Source: JBOFFC01 sp051648405
GTDB taxonomy: Bacteria; Planctomycetota; Planctomycetia; Pirellulales; Lacipirellulaceae
DNA length: 64,000 bases
Assembly (NCBI GenBank): GCA_051648405.1
Contig: JBOFFC010000179.1
Coordinates: 1 to 64,000, forward strand
Direction of reading: 5' to 3'
Part shown: positions 47,497 to 56,086 of the stretch, in pieces
Layout: the number at the start of each line of letters is the position of its first letter
Numbering within the stretch: position 1 is the stretch's first letter
The notes under the pieces: model-generated
The model's database searches: none
The model's input: only the letters and a program-made list of their open reading frames with translations
Told to the model about the DNA's origin: nothing
Translations under genes and position numbers: made by a program

Positions 47497-47892
47497 ATGG
47501 CGACTCGCCCCCCGCTGTCGAAGGCTGAAACCAGCGCTGCTCGCGTCCTGTGGGGCCTGGGGACCGCCTCGGCCCGGGAAGTCACCGACGCGCTGCCCGA
47601 GGGAGAGCGCCGCGACTTTTCCACGATCCAAACCTACCTAACCCGCCTAGAGTCCAAGGGCTACGTGAACGGCGAGCTGCGTGGCCGGACCAAGTTCTAC
47701 ACGCCGCTGGTTAAGCCGACGCAGGTGATCCGCGAGACCGTCGAGGACTTCGTGAACCGGCTGTTCGCGGGCCAGTCGTTCTCGCTGATGAAGCACCTGA
47801 TCGACGAGGGGCGTGTCAGCCCCGCCGAGCTGACCGAGCTCCGCCGCCTGCTCGACGAAATCGAACGCGACGGTTCTGACCCGAGCGTCTGA
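47497..47892 (+). CDS. blaI: BlaI/MecI/CopY family transcriptional repressor
   Basis: This 131-residue winged-helix repressor has the BlaI pattern LSKAETSAARVLWGLGTASA, REVTDAL and FSTIQTYLTRLESKGYV, with a C-terminal dimer helix (ELTELRRLLDEIE). The family is inactivated by cleavage by a BlaR1/MecR1-type protease. The next gene is a broken member of that protease family. A candidate operator lies in its own promoter. Confidence 0.9.
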   Translation: MATRPPLSKAETSAARVLWGLGTASAREVTDALPEGERRDFSTIQTYLTRLESKGYVNGELRGRTKFYTPLVKPTQVIRETVEDFVNRLFAGQSFSLMKHLIDEGRVSPAELTELRRLLDEIERDGSDPSV

Positions 47893-47913
47893 CCCGAGCG
47901 TCTGACCCGACGG
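47875..47913. repeat. 13-bp tandem repeat at the blaI 3' end
   Basis: Two perfect and one near-perfect copies of tctgacccgagcg are arranged in tandem; the blaI stop codon lies inside the second unit. Confidence 0.88.
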
Positions 47914-47986
47914 TCGGAACCACTCGACGGGCCCGATCGACGGGCCTCGCCGGCTGCTTCCCCCCCAGCCTCCAAGGGACCGTCCC

Positions 47987-48855
47987 ATGCTCCCCGACGC
48001 GGCGATCACGGCGACCAACCTGATGATCACTCAAGTGATTCAGGTAACGCTCCTGGTTGGGGTCGCGGGGCTCGGCGGCGTCGTGCTGGCGCCACGCTAC
48101 CCGCGGCTGATGAGCTGCGTGTGGGGGGTGGTCGCGCTCAAGGCGCTGACGCCGCCGCTGTGGGCTTCGCCGACGGGGGTCTTCAGTTGGGCGCAGGCGG
48201 CCGGGCTCGCGGGCTCGCGGGCTCGCGACCCACGTCGGGCGTTACTAGCATCGCGTGGTTGCCCAGCAGCGCCACGGCCGAGTGGCTCGCTGTCGCTCTT
48301 ATCGCAGTCTGGTTGGCCGGCGTTGTCGCGAGCCTGACTTGCGTACTCCGGGGGAGGCGACTTCTTGGCGAGCTGCTCGACCGGGACGAGCTCCCGGCAA
48401 ACAACCCGTTAACGACGTACACCCGAGCGCTGGCGACGGAGCTGGGGCTCACGCCCCCGGCGCGGGTGATCCTCTCCAGGGACCAACTCGGCCCCGCGGT
48501 CGCCGGAGTGCGGCGCCCGGCGCTCATCCTCCCCGAACAACTCGCAGCAAGCCGCGGCGTCGAGGAGCTTCGGGCGGTGCTCGTCCACGAGCTCGTGCAC
48601 GTCACACGGAGCGACACGGCGTCGAGCCTGCTCCTCTCGTGCGTCCGGGCTCTGTGGTGGTTCCACCCGCTCGTCCGCTGGGGCGTGACGCAGGCCGACA
48701 ACCTCGTGGAGCGGTGCATCGACCTGACGGTCGTTCGCGACCTCGACACAGGCCTACCCGAGTACGCGCGGTGTCTGTTCCTGGTGCTCGAACTGCGCGC
48801 GGTCGGGGCGCTCGTTCCACACGCTTTCCACACGACCAACACCGGAACTATTTCC
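47987..48855 (+). pseudogene. blaR1: BlaR1/M56 peptidase gene, frameshifted and truncated
   Basis: The N-terminal part (ATNLMITQVIQVTLLVGVAG and CVWGVVALKALTPPLW membrane helices) is read in one frame to about 48225. The rest, with a third helix (WLAVALIAVWLAGVVASL), the M56 motif VLVHELVHVTRSD and LWWFHPLVRW, is read in another frame. The frame changes at three tandem copies of gggctcgc (48203-48226). Loss of one 8-bp copy would join the frames. The protease ORF then runs without a stop into the PEP-CTERM gene at 48856, so it has no C-terminal sensor domain. This could be a phase-variable, decayed or mis-assembled gene. Confidence 0.82.
48203..48226. repeat. 8-bp tandem repeat (three copies) at the blaR1 frame break
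   Basis: Three perfect copies of gggctcgc lie end to end. The unit length is not a multiple of three, so copy-number change shifts the reading frame. Confidence 0.95.
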
Positions 48856-49539
48856 ATGAAGTCTTTGATCTCTACGTTCGCTCTCAGCGTCGCCCTCGTC
48901 GCGTCGGTCGCAAACGCCCAGGTCGTTCAAGTCGATGGGGGGGCGACGAGCGTCCTGCTCGACACGGCGACCCTCGCCTCGGCGGCCAACCTGAACCTGT
49001 CGGGGGTCGCTCTCGGAATCGGCGCGGGGTCGCTCGCCGGGTCGCTCGCCGGGTCGGTTGCGTTCCCGATCTCGCCCCGCACCGCTGCGTCCCTGCCGAC
49101 AACGTTTGCCTACAACCCGGCCAGATTCCTGGGGACGTTTTCGGGAACGATTGAGCACACCGGCTCGGTCTTCTTCAACGCGAGCGCCGTTGAGGTGGGG
49201 AACATCTCCATCGGCTACGACGCGGCCCGGGCCGTGGTCCTCGGCGCGACGCAGCCGAGTGGGTTCTTCGTCCGCAGCACGCGCGGCGTCGCGGCGATCC
49301 TGTTCGACGTCGCCGGCCCGACGACACTCGAGCCCGCCTCGCTGTCGCTGACGCTCCAGTCGAACCTGCTCGTCTCGCCGGAGTTCGCTGCGTTCCTGCA
49401 GACCAACGGCCTGGCGAGCACGAACCTCACGGGGGCGGACGTCGGCGATGCACGCGTCGTGGCGACGATCCCCGAGCCGACGGCCGGCGCGATCGCGCCG
49501 CTGGCGATCGCCGGTTTCGCGGCGAAGCGTCGTCGCTAA
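48856..49539 (+). CDS. PEP-CTERM protein fused in frame to the blaR1 remnant
   Basis: This is a 227-residue secreted protein from the ATG at 48856 (SLISTFALSVALVASVANAQ signal). The mature region is Gly/Ala/Ser-rich and probably beta-sheet (AGSLAGSLAGSVAF, LSLTLQSNLLVSPEF). It ends with IPEPTAGAIAPLAIAGFAAK and an RRR tail, a PEP-CTERM signal. The reading frame is open upstream into the M56 protease remnant with no stop, so a fusion protein is formally possible. A GGA-containing weak SD precedes the ATG. Confidence 0.82.
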   Translation: MKSLISTFALSVALVASVANAQVVQVDGGATSVLLDTATLASAANLNLSGVALGIGAGSLAGSLAGSVAFPISPRTAASLPTTFAYNPARFLGTFSGTIEHTGSVFFNASAVEVGNISIGYDAARAVVLGATQPSGFFVRSTRGVAAILFDVAGPTTLEPASLSLTLQSNLLVSPEFAAFLQTNGLASTNLTGADVGDARVVATIPEPTAGAIAPLAIAGFAAKRRR

Positions 49540-49576
49540 CGCGCACCGCACCGGAACGGCGCGCGAGGGGACTACG

Positions 49577-49609
49577 ACGGCCCGGTGTGCGCCTCGCACG
49601 CCGGGCCGT
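49577..49609. terminator. Hairpin between convergent PEP-CTERM and APC permease genes
   Basis: The arms acggcccggtgtgc and gcacgccgggccgt form a 14-bp stem with one G-T pair and a five-base loop. There is no T-run, so it may be a weak bidirectional terminator. Confidence 0.5.
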
Positions 49610-49635
49610 TGGCGTTGGTCACGACCGGCGGCCCG

Positions 49636-51618
49636 TCAGCCGACGATCACCCGCGGGCGCTTGCTGCGATCCGGTTCCGCGCGGCGGATCAGCTCCTGGA
49701 CCATCCAGGGTGCGTTCCCCTCGCCGAACAGCACGAAGTCGAGGCTGGCCGACAGCGGGCTCCGTTCCGACCACCCGAAGTGCAGCTCGGGGGGCTTGCC
49801 GGCCTTGCCCAGTTCGAGCGCGATCGTCGCGATCGCGTGCGGCACTGAGACGCAGTTGCTGACGCGGATGATGAAGCGTCCGCGGTCGTCCACGACCTCG
49901 ATCAACGGCTTCTGCAAGAAATCGCTGGTGTCCCCCAGCGAGACTTCGATAAACAGGATCGGGGTGTCCGCCCCCAGGCGGTGGATCGTGCGGATCTGCC
50001 GCTCTTTCCCCTCGATGGCGTGCGCCCCGGGCCGGTGCGGCACGAGTACCGGGAACTCGAGGTGCCGCAGCGCATCCCACAGCAGCCGCGACGAGGCGTC
50101 CTTGAACTCGAGGTGGTCGAAACGCAGCTCGGTGCTCCGCATCGTGCGCGACGCGAGCGACGCGGCGATGATCGCAAAGATGAACACCGAGGCGATCTTC
50201 AGCCCTTCAGGCTTTTCGATGATGATCTCGACCGTCGTGTAAAGGAACGCCGCCGCGGCGATGGTGTAGCCGACGAGCGCGAGCCTGGACCGCAGCCCCC
50301 CGCCGCGCCGAGCGTAGTCGATCACGACGGCGATCGCGGCGCTCGACATCAGCACCATCACGCCCGTGGCGTAGGCCCCCCCCTGGGCTTCGACGCTCGC
50401 CTCGAACCACCAGGTGACAACGAGATTCACGATCGTGATCAGCACGACCATCGGCCGGAACGCGGCGGCCCAGTCGGGCGCCATCCCGTAGCGCGGCAGG
50501 TACCGCGGGGCGAGGTTTAGCAGCCCCGACACGGCGCTCGCCCCGGCGAACCACAAGATCGCGACGGTGCTCACGTCGTAGATCGCGCCGACGGTCGATC
50601 CGAAAATCGGCCCGAGCGACACGTCTCCCTCGCCGTGCGCCAGGTACGCGAGCGCGCGGTTCGCCGCCGGTCCCCCGGAGCGCAGCGCGGCGGGGTCGAT
50701 CAGCATGCTCGTGACCATCGACGACCCGAGCAGCATGACCGACATGATCACCGCGGCCGTGAGCAGCAGGCGACGCGCGCCGCGGATCCGCCCGGCGGGG
50801 CGCTCGGGGGTGTCGTCGGGGTCTCCCTTCACGAGCGGCATCACGGCGACGCCGGTCTCGAAGCCGCTGAGGCCCAGCGCGAGCTTGGGAAACATCAGCA
50901 CGCACGTCACGAGGATCGTCACGGGGCTGACTCGCCCTCCCGCTGGCGCCGCCGCGTGCGCCCCCTCGACGGCCCAGTCCCCCGCGCAGACCGCCTGCCA
51001 CCAATTGGCGAGCCGCTCGGGCTCCGTCGCGATCAGCCACAGCCCGCTACCGATCACGATCGCGTTCAACACCAGGTACACCGCGACCAGCACAACCGCG
51101 AGGCCGATCACTTCCTTGAAGCCACGCCAGAACATGGCCCCTAATGCCAACAGCAACAGGACCGTCACCGAGGTCTGGCTCTGAAAGACGTCCGGCAGCC
51201 GCTCCCAGTAGGGGTTGTGGCGGAGGTGCTCCGCGGCGTCCGCCGCCGACAGAGTCGCGGTGATCACGAAGTCCGTAGCGGCGAACCCCAGCAGGGTCAG
51301 GACAAACATCTTGCCCCCCCAGCCGTGCGTCAGGCGCTCGAGCATGGCGATCGACCCCTGGCCGTTGGGGGACTCGGCCGCCACGTGCCGGTAAACCGGC
51401 AGCGCACAGCACAACGTCACGACGACCAACAGCACGGTGGCGATCGGCGCCAACCTGCCCGCGGACTCGAAGGCGATCGACGGCTGGTACCCGAGGGTCG
51501 AGAAGTAATCGACACCCGTCAGGCACATAACCCACAGCCAGAAATACTGGGGGTGCGCGGTGGTAGCCACGGTCGCGGGACCACTCGGGGTGGGGCCCTC
51601 AACGGACGCGTTGCTCAA
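49636..51618 (-). CDS. APC-superfamily permease (amino acid/potassium transporter type)
   Basis: This is a protein of about 660 residues with around twelve membrane helices in the first 470 residues, then a soluble C-terminal domain. The pattern FWLWVMCLTGVDYFSTLGYQ, AAESPNGQGSIAMLERL, GFAATDFVITATLSAADAAE and ALGLSGFETGVAVMP marks an APC-type transporter; KimA-like potassium importers look similar. The substrate is not determinable. The start is uncertain: TTG at 51618 or GTG at 51570 are possible, and no clear SD is seen. It is downstream of prs on the same strand. Confidence 0.82.
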   Translation of the reverse strand: MSNASVEGPTPSGPATVATTAHPQYFWLWVMCLTGVDYFSTLGYQPSIAFESAGRLAPIATVLLVVVTLCCALPVYRHVAAESPNGQGSIAMLERLTHGWGGKMFVLTLLGFAATDFVITATLSAADAAEHLRHNPYWERLPDVFQSQTSVTVLLLLALGAMFWRGFKEVIGLAVVLVAVYLVLNAIVIGSGLWLIATEPERLANWWQAVCAGDWAVEGAHAAAPAGGRVSPVTILVTCVLMFPKLALGLSGFETGVAVMPLVKGDPDDTPERPAGRIRGARRLLLTAAVIMSVMLLGSSMVTSMLIDPAALRSGGPAANRALAYLAHGEGDVSLGPIFGSTVGAIYDVSTVAILWFAGASAVSGLLNLAPRYLPRYGMAPDWAAAFRPMVVLITIVNLVVTWWFEASVEAQGGAYATGVMVLMSSAAIAVVIDYARRGGGLRSRLALVGYTIAAAAFLYTTVEIIIEKPEGLKIASVFIFAIIAASLASRTMRSTELRFDHLEFKDASSRLLWDALRHLEFPVLVPHRPGAHAIEGKERQIRTIHRLGADTPILFIEVSLGDTSDFLQKPLIEVVDDRGRFIIRVSNCVSVPHAIATIALELGKAGKPPELHFGWSERSPLSASLDFVLFGEGNAPWMVQELIRRAEPDRSKRPRVIVG

Positions 51619-51772
51619 CTTGACGCGGTGGGTTGCAAGGAAGGACCGGCGCGCGGGTCCGCGCAGGCAAGGGGGCGGCCGCGGGCCCAATTGTAGTCAC
51701 CGACCGCCACCGCCACAGGGGATGCGCCCCGGCCCTCGCGAGCAACCACGGGCCGCCGCGGAACAGGGGAGC

Positions 51773-52717
51773 CTAACGAAAGAGCTTGCTGACCGACTCG
51801 TTGCGGTGGATGCGTTTGATCGCCTCGCCCAACAGCGGGGCGACGTCGAGCACCTTGACGTTGCCCAACAGCTTGTCGGTCGCCAGCGGGATCGAGTTGG
51901 TGCAGACGAGGCTCGCGAGGTTCGCCTCCTCGAGCCGTTCGTAGGCCGGGCCGCACAGCACGGCGTGGGTGATCCCGACGTGGATCTCCTTCACGCCGTG
52001 GTCGTGCAGCACGCGGGCGGCGCCGCGGATCGATCCGGCGGTGCTGATCATGTCGTCGAACATCAGGGCCACGCGTCCCTCGATCGGACCGCCGAGGATG
52101 TTCGCCTGGACGGTCGTCGTGGCGCTCGTGCGACGCTTGTCGATGATTGCGACCGACCCGCCGAGCCGCTTGGCGTGCCCGAGCGCCCGCTTGATGCTCC
52201 CCTCGTCGGGGCTGACGATGACCACGTCGCTGAGGTCGGGTAGCAGCTTGGCGAAGTGCTCGTTGAGGACCGGCGCGGCGTAGAGGTGATCGACCGGCAC
52301 GTCGAAGAAGCCCTGGATCTGGGCGGCGTGCAGGTCCATCGTCAGCACCCGATTGGCGCCGGCCCGCGTGATCAGGTTCGCCACCAGCTTCGCCGTGATC
52401 GGCACGCGCCCTTCGTCCTTGCGGTCCTGCCGGGCGTAACCGAAGTAGGGGATCACCGCCGTGATCCGCTCGGCGCTCGCCCGCAGGCAACTGTCGATCA
52501 TCACCAGCAACTCCATCAGGTTCTCGTTCACCGGCGGGCACGTCGGCTGAACGAGGAACACGTCGCGGCCGCGGACGTCCTCGTCGATCTTGCACGAGAT
52601 CTCTCCGTCCGGGAAACGCCCCAGCGAGATCTTCCCGAGCGGCACGCCGAGGTAGTCGGCGATCGACTGGCTGAGCCGCGGGTTCGCGTTGCCGCTGAAG
52701 AGCTTGAGGTCGTGCAT
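51773..52717 (-). CDS. prs: Ribose-phosphate pyrophosphokinase
   Basis: This 314-residue enzyme makes PRPP from ribose-5-phosphate and ATP. It begins MHDLKLFSGNANPRLSQSIA and contains PYFGYARQDRKDEGRVPI, RVLTMDLHAAQIQGFFD and the PRPP loop VALMFDDMISTAGSI. The length is normal. It follows the glmU-like gene by 64 bp. Confidence 0.96.
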   Translation of the reverse strand: MHDLKLFSGNANPRLSQSIADYLGVPLGKISLGRFPDGEISCKIDEDVRGRDVFLVQPTCPPVNENLMELLVMIDSCLRASAERITAVIPYFGYARQDRKDEGRVPITAKLVANLITRAGANRVLTMDLHAAQIQGFFDVPVDHLYAAPVLNEHFAKLLPDLSDVVIVSPDEGSIKRALGHAKRLGGSVAIIDKRRTSATTTVQANILGGPIEGRVALMFDDMISTAGSIRGAARVLHDHGVKEIHVGITHAVLCGPAYERLEEANLASLVCTNSIPLATDKLLGNVKVLDVAPLLGEAIKRIHRNESVSKLFR

Positions 52718-52781
52718 GACGAGAGGCGTTCACGAAGGACGCGATGGAGACGTGTCGAGAAAACTCCGGGCCGACCGGCGG

Positions 52782-53555
52782 CTACGCGCCGTACCCCTGA
52801 CGGGTCATCTCGGCTTCGACGACCGCCAGGTCGTCCGGCGTGTTGACGCTGAGCGCCTCGCACGGCTGGAGGGCCGCGAGCGCCCGGACGTTCTCCCCGC
52901 GGGCGAGGAGGATCGACGGGCAGTCGGTGATGTAGTACTCGCGCTGCGCGTTGTTGGTCGTCAGCGCGTCGAGCGCTGAGAGGAGCTTGGGCGCGGCGAA
53001 CACGTAGGTGCTCATGTTCACCTCGGTGATCCCCCGCTGGTCGGGTGTGGCGTCCTTCTCTTCGACGATGCCGGCGAAGTCCCCCGCCGCGTCGCGCACA
53101 ATCCGGCCCAGGCCGGTCGGGTCCTCGCGGTGTGCGGTTCCCAGCAGGCAAGCGAGGTCGTCGCGCCGAAACTCGTCGAGCAGCGCGCGCACGCTCGAAG
53201 GCTGGAGCAGCGGCGAGTCCCCCGTGACGATCACCACCGGGCCCGTGAGCCCCGTTAGTTGGTCGCGGCATTGCATCACGGCGTGCCCGGTGCCGAGCTG
53301 CTCGGCCTGCAAGGCGAAGCTGACGCCGGGCTCGCCGCCGAGCGCCTGTTCAACGAGCTCGGCCCGGTAGCCGACGACGATCACGATCCGCTCGATCCCC
53401 GCCGACCGCAGGGCGTTCACCACGTGCCGCACCATCGGCCTGCCGACCGCCAGCGACAGCACCTTGGGGAGCTCGCTCTTCATGCGGGTCCCCTTCCCCG
53501 CGGCGAGGACGACCGCGGTGGGGGCGTCGGGAGAGGTCGGCGCGGCGGCGGGCAT
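52782..53555 (-). CDS. GlmU-type UDP-GlcNAc pyrophosphorylase domain protein, lacking the acetyltransferase domain
   Basis: This 257-residue nucleotidyltransferase has AVVLAAGKGTRMKSELPKVL, the LGTGHAVMQCRDQLTGL segment, VVIVTGDSPLLQPSSV, VNMSTYVFAAPKLL and YYITDCPSILLARGENV. It covers only the uridyltransferase half of GlmU; the left-handed beta-helix acetyltransferase half (about 200 residues) is absent. Activity is therefore inferred as NTP transfer, probably to GlcNAc-1-P. It is the first gene before prs, as in many glmU-prs pairs. Confidence 0.88.
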   Translation of the reverse strand: MPAAAPTSPDAPTAVVLAAGKGTRMKSELPKVLSLAVGRPMVRHVVNALRSAGIERIVIVVGYRAELVEQALGGEPGVSFALQAEQLGTGHAVMQCRDQLTGLTGPVVIVTGDSPLLQPSSVRALLDEFRRDDLACLLGTAHREDPTGLGRIVRDAAGDFAGIVEEKDATPDQRGITEVNMSTYVFAAPKLLSALDALTTNNAQREYYITDCPSILLARGENVRALAALQPCEALSVNTPDDLAVVEAEMTRQGYGA

Positions 53556-53830
53556 GACGACGTGTGCTGCGGAGTGGACTCAGTGCGAGGGGAGTATCTT
53601 CGCAACTGGGCAACCAATTGCCTATTGGCCGCCCCTCCGGTTCGGTGGTTGGGACCGCGCAGCTCGCCTAGACCCGCGCCTTCGCCACGCGTAAACTGCG
53701 GGATTCGCCGGCGCCCTGCCACGCGATGCTGTCAGGCCCCCCAAGGGGGCCCCTCGATGCGGCCAACTCACGCGTGCCCGCCACCCTCGCCCCGCCGCGC
53801 GTCCCGCCCCAGGCTCTACGAGCGACCCCC

Positions 53831-54736
53831 GTGCAAGACGCGATCCAGAAGGCCGACGTGCTGATCGAGGCGATGGGGTGGATCCGCCGCTTCCGCGACA
53901 ACGTCGTCGTGATCAAGCTCGGCGGCAGCCTGATGGACGACGACGAGGCGCTGCGCCACTTGCTGGTTGACGTCGTCTTTATGGAGACCGTCGGCATGCG
54001 GCCGGTGATCGTCCACGGCGGCGGCAAGGCGATCAACCGCGCGATGGACGACGCCGGCATCGAGCCCCGCTTCGTCCAAGGGCGGCGCTACACGGACGAC
54101 GCCACGCTGCGGATCGTCGAGTCGGTGCTCGGCGGACAGGTCAACGAGGAGATCGCCGCCCTCATCGAGGAGTACGGCGGCCGAGCGATGCCGCTCAACA
54201 CGGTCGGCGAGACGAACAACAACGTCCTCTTCGGCGAGAAGCTCACGCTCCCCGGCCCCGACGGCGCGCCGATCGACCTGGGGAACGTCGGCCACGTGAC
54301 GCGCGTCGATCGCGACACGATCGACAACCTCTGCTACGCGGGCCAGGTTCCGGTGATCCCCTCCCTGTGCGAAACCGAGGCCGACGCCAGCGGCAAACGG
54401 GGCCTGCTGAACGTCAACGCCGACACCGCCGCGATGGCCGTCGCCGAGGCGCTCGGGGCGGAGAAGCTGGTGTTCCTCAGCGACGTCAACGGCGTCCGCC
54501 GCGACCGCGACGACCCCCAGTCGCTGATCCACACCCTGGCGGCGACGGAGGCCCGCGACCTGATCGCCCAAGGGGTGATCGATGCCGGCATGATCCCCAA
54601 GGTCGAGGCCTGCCTCGGGACCATCGAAAAAGGGGTCGGCAAGGTCCACATCATCGACGGCCGGCTGCGTCATTCGCTGCTGCTCGAGATCTACACCAAC
54701 AGCGGCGTCGGGACCGAGATCGTCGCGTCGCCGTGA
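53831..54736 (+). CDS. argB: Acetylglutamate kinase
   Basis: This is a 301-residue enzyme from a GTG start at 53831 (VQDAIQKADVLIEAM). It phosphorylates N-acetylglutamate in arginine synthesis. It shows VVVIKLGGSLMDDD, MRPVIVHGGGKAINRAM, NVNADTAAMAVAEALGAEKL and FLSDVNGVRRD. A frame extends further upstream to 53726 but without family similarity. It heads the argB-argD-argF-rph run. Confidence 0.95.
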   Translation: MQDAIQKADVLIEAMGWIRRFRDNVVVIKLGGSLMDDDEALRHLLVDVVFMETVGMRPVIVHGGGKAINRAMDDAGIEPRFVQGRRYTDDATLRIVESVLGGQVNEEIAALIEEYGGRAMPLNTVGETNNNVLFGEKLTLPGPDGAPIDLGNVGHVTRVDRDTIDNLCYAGQVPVIPSLCETEADASGKRGLLNVNADTAAMAVAEALGAEKLVFLSDVNGVRRDRDDPQSLIHTLAATEARDLIAQGVIDAGMIPKVEACLGTIEKGVGKVHIIDGRLRHSLLLEIYTNSGVGTEIVASP

Positions 54737-54836
54737 ACCTTCGGGCGCGCGGGGACTCGTGAGGGAAGGCCGCCGCGACACGCGACGACTCGCAAACCGC
54801 GACGAAAACCATTCATTCGACCGAGGCGCATCCGCC

Positions 54837-56036
54837 GTGAACGCGACCGACGAAACCACGATGTCCCCGGAGACGGCCGCGACCTACAAGCGGTACGTCG
54901 TGCCGAACTACGGCCGCTACCCGGTTTCGCTGGTGCGCGGCGAAGGGTCGTGGGTCTGGGACGACCGCGGGCGGAAGTACCTCGACTTCTTCCCCGGCTG
55001 GGGCTGCAACCTACTGGGGCACTGCCCCCCCGCGATCGTGCAGGCCGTCCAGGAACAGGTCGCCACGCTGATCCACGTCCCCAACAGTTGGCACACCGAG
55101 CCGCAAGGCCGCTGGGCCCAACTGCTGAGCGAGCGCTCGTTCGGCGGTCAGGCGTTCTTCTGCAACTCGGGGACCGAGGCCAACGAGGCGGCGATCAAGC
55201 TCGTCCGCCTGCACACGCCGGCCGAGCGGTACAAGATCATCACCTTCACCGGCGGCTTCCACGGGCGGACGCTCGGCAGCACGACCGCCACGGCGCAGCC
55301 CAAGTACCACGAGGGGCTCGGCCCGCTGATGGCGGGGTTCGTCTACGCGCCGTTCGGCGACCTCGACGCGGTCCGCAAGCTCGTCGATGACGAGACGGCC
55401 GGCATCATGATCGAGCCGATCCAGGGCGAAGGAGGCATCCGAATCCCCCCCCCGGGGTTCCTCACAGGCCTGCGCGAGATCGCCGACGAGCACGGCCTGG
55501 TGCTTGTCTTCGACGAGGTCCAATCCGGCTGCGGCCGGACCGGCGACTGGTTCGCCTACCAGCACTTCGGCGTTACGCCCGACGTCCTAACGCTCGCCAA
55601 GAGCCTGTGCGGCGGGGTCGCGGGTGGGGCCATGCTCACCACTTCCGAGATCGCCCCCAGCCTGCGACCCGGGATGCACGCGGCGACCTTCGGGGGCAAC
55701 CCCCTCGCAGCGCGGGCCGGCATCGCGACCATCGAGACGATCGAGCGCGAGAACCTGCTGCCGAACGCTAAGCGGCTCGACCAGCTCTTCCGCGAGCGCC
55801 TTGCGCCACTCGCCGACGAGCTGCCAACCGTCAAGGAGTTCCGCGGTTGCGGCGTGATGATCGGCCTCGAGCTGCTGATCGAAGGCGCCCCCGTGGTCGC
55901 CGAGTGCATGCGCCGCGGCCTGCTGATCAACTGCACGCAAGGGACGGTCCTGCGACTGCTCCCCGCGATGAACCTCTCTGACGACGAGCTCAACGAGGGG
56001 TGCGACACGCTGACCGAAGTGCTGCGCGGCCTCTAG
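54837..56036 (+). CDS. argD: Acetylornithine aminotransferase
   Basis: This is a class-III PLP aminotransferase of about 399 residues if started at the GTG at 54837; an ATG at 54861 is an alternative. It has the VPNYGRYPVSLVRGEGSWVW opening, FFCNSGTEANEAAIKLVR, GGFHGRTLGSTTATAQPKYH, LVFDEVQSGCGRTGDWF and the PLP-lysine stretch DVLTLAKSLCGGV. Next in the arginine operon, after argB. Confidence 0.94.
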   Translation: MNATDETTMSPETAATYKRYVVPNYGRYPVSLVRGEGSWVWDDRGRKYLDFFPGWGCNLLGHCPPAIVQAVQEQVATLIHVPNSWHTEPQGRWAQLLSERSFGGQAFFCNSGTEANEAAIKLVRLHTPAERYKIITFTGGFHGRTLGSTTATAQPKYHEGLGPLMAGFVYAPFGDLDAVRKLVDDETAGIMIEPIQGEGGIRIPPPGFLTGLREIADEHGLVLVFDEVQSGCGRTGDWFAYQHFGVTPDVLTLAKSLCGGVAGGAMLTTSEIAPSLRPGMHAATFGGNPLAARAGIATIETIERENLLPNAKRLDQLFRERLAPLADELPTVKEFRGCGVMIGLELLIEGAPVVAECMRRGLLINCTQGTVLRLLPAMNLSDDELNEGCDTLTEVLRGL

Positions 56037-56086
56037 CCCCTGCGTTTTCCCCGCTGACGCTCTCCTGCTGCCCCGTTACCGCCACG

